A stretch of DNA of 64,000 nt from NBLH01 sp050296515 (GTDB lineage: Bacteria > Bacteroidota > Bacteroidia > Bacteroidales > NBLH01), in the NCBI GenBank assembly GCA_050296515.1, contig JBNKRJ010000129.1, positions 60,138 to 124,137 of the forward strand. Direction: 5' to 3'. The notes beneath the pieces were generated by a model. That model worked only from the letters and a program-made list of their open reading frames with translations, ran no database searches and was not told the DNA's origin. This document shows positions 63,169-64,000 of this stretch, one piece after another. Position 1 is the stretch's first letter; every line of letters begins with the position of its first letter. Made by a program: the position numbers and the translations under genes.

Positions 63169-63840
63169 TTAAACCAATTCGTACTTTTTAATCTTCGCAA
63201 TCAGGTTTACCCTTGAAATTCCCAAAATATTGGCAGCTTTCGTTCTATTATTATGTGTATTTAAGCACCTTTTGAATATGCTCTTTTTCAATTTTCCACA
63301 TTTTTTTAGGAGCATAGCCGTCCATAATTTCAGAGCTGTGTTTGGTGTTTTCCAAAAAGTAGTGGGGTAATTAACTTCGCCTCAGTTTGTTACTTGATTC
63401 AACTATAATGGCACTGTTGATAATATTCATCAATTCACGAATATTTCCGGGAAATGGATGTGACTTTAAGCATTGTAAGGTAGAAGCAGATATTTTATCA
63501 ATTTTTTTACCGTAGCGTTCTTTATATTTTTCGAAAAAATAGTTTGACAAAACTTTAATATCATCACTTATTTCTCTTAAAGAAGGAATACGTATTGAAT
63601 TGATATTCAGTCTGAAAAACAGATCTTTTCTAAAGTTGCCTTTCTTAATTTCATCGAATAAGTTTTTGTTGGTGGCAGCTATTATTCGAACATTTACCTT
63701 AATATTTTTAGTTGAGCCAAGTCGATAAAATTTACCTTCCTGCAAAACACGAAGTAATTTAATCTGAATTGGGAGGGAAAGTTCGCCAATTTCATCTAAA
63801 AATAAGGTGCCACCATTTGCCTCTTCGAGATGATTACACT
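63169..63840 (-). pseudogene. Decayed sigma-54-dependent transcriptional activator
   Basis: Read on the minus strand, EEANGGTLFLDEIGELSLPI (Walker B) starts near 63826, followed by IIAATNKNL, RKDLFFRLN and HPFPGNIRELMNIINSA of the AAA+ domain. An in-frame TAA at 63373-63371 breaks it. The same frame continues as LPHYFLENTKHSSEI through IEKEHIQKVLKYT. A further frameshift then leads to NNRTKAANILGISRVNLIAK, a Fis-type HTH, ending at 63169. The Walker A and GAFTGA regions are absent upstream (an in-frame TAG is at about 63843). Three separate lesions indicate a pseudogene. Confidence 0.85.
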
Positions 63841-64000
63841 ATAAAATGATTGACATTTCCCCATGTTTTATAGATTCCCGAATAACAGGTACTTGTATTA
63901 GCATTATCAAAAATAAACTGTGATAATCAGCAACTTATAATTACTATTGTGTGAAATTTAACTTTGTTTTTCAATTTCTGAATAAAGTCGACCTTCATTT
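63841..64000. other. Sequence replacing the 5' part of the sigma-54 gene
   Basis: The expected continuation of the activator (GAFTGA and P-loop regions) cannot be read in any minus-strand frame. A short minus-strand frame MLIQVPVIRESIKHGEMSII ending in Leu then stop is seen at about 63904-63842, but it is not recognised. It is cut by the window edge. Confidence 0.35.

Overview
The window is AT-rich DNA from a member of the Bacteroidota, probably a free-living, at least partly anaerobic Bacteroidia. No rRNA or tRNA was seen to refine this. Several intergenic regions carry the Bacteroidota sigma-A promoter pattern (TTTG, about 19-20 bases, TAnnTTTG). Other phylum hallmarks are the short RpoD that starts MRQLKITKSI, LytS/LytTR two-component systems, DUF4369/TlpA-like secreted proteins, a gamma-alpha fused KorA, and the futalosine route to menaquinone.

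Layout: 0-5 kb holds a YbjN-like protein, a minimal MCP, envelope proteins and a nitroreductase. 5-12.5 kb holds gap, a LuxC-type acyl-CoA reductase, miaA, a Nudix enzyme, a glycosyltransferase and a large secreted thioredoxin/TPR-like protein. 12.5-18 kb holds a decayed IS200-like (RAYT) transposase with a nested palindromic repeat, then the threonine operon thrA-thrB-thrC on the minus strand, preceded by a Thr/Ile-rich leader that looks like an attenuator. 18-25.6 kb holds a deoxyribosyltransferase-like protein, yebC, miaB, a class V aminotransferase, a Bax-inhibitor-1 family protein, a HEAT-repeat alkylation-repair relative and a frameshifted SGNH-like lipoprotein. 25.5-32 kb holds a catalytically dead P-type ATPase homologue, pyrE, a Nudix protein, a TlpA-like protein, a SpoIIE phosphatase and coaD. 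32-36 kb is a molybdopterin oxidoreductase operon with a fused Fe-S/anchor subunit. 36-46 kb holds housekeeping genes (exonuclease, udk, phosphatase, fabD, DEAD-box helicase, rpoD, ftsB-like, thiS) plus a truncated four-helix-bundle gene joined to the same palindromic repeat. 46-53 kb holds korAB, an aminotransferase, folE, mqnB, mqnD and a LytTR regulator. 53-64 kb holds a leucine-rich-repeat protein, five or six secreted or lipoproteins, a LytS-type kinase with its LytTR regulator, a stand-alone LytTR protein and a decayed sigma-54 activator.

Gene cooperation: MiaA and MiaB make ms2i6A in tRNA. MqnB and MqnD lead to menaquinone, which the membrane-bound molybdoenzyme could use. ThrA, ThrB and ThrC convert aspartate to threonine. 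KorAB carries ferredoxin-linked 2-oxoacid metabolism.

The most unusual items are three copies of a ~125-bp two-hairpin palindromic element (at 597, 12588 and 40410), one embedded in a RAYT-like transposase relic and one supplying a start codon to a truncated four-helix-bundle gene; the pseudo-P-type ATPase; the threonine leader; the one-base lesion in a lipoprotein signal peptide; and a perfect inverted repeat against the korA promoter.
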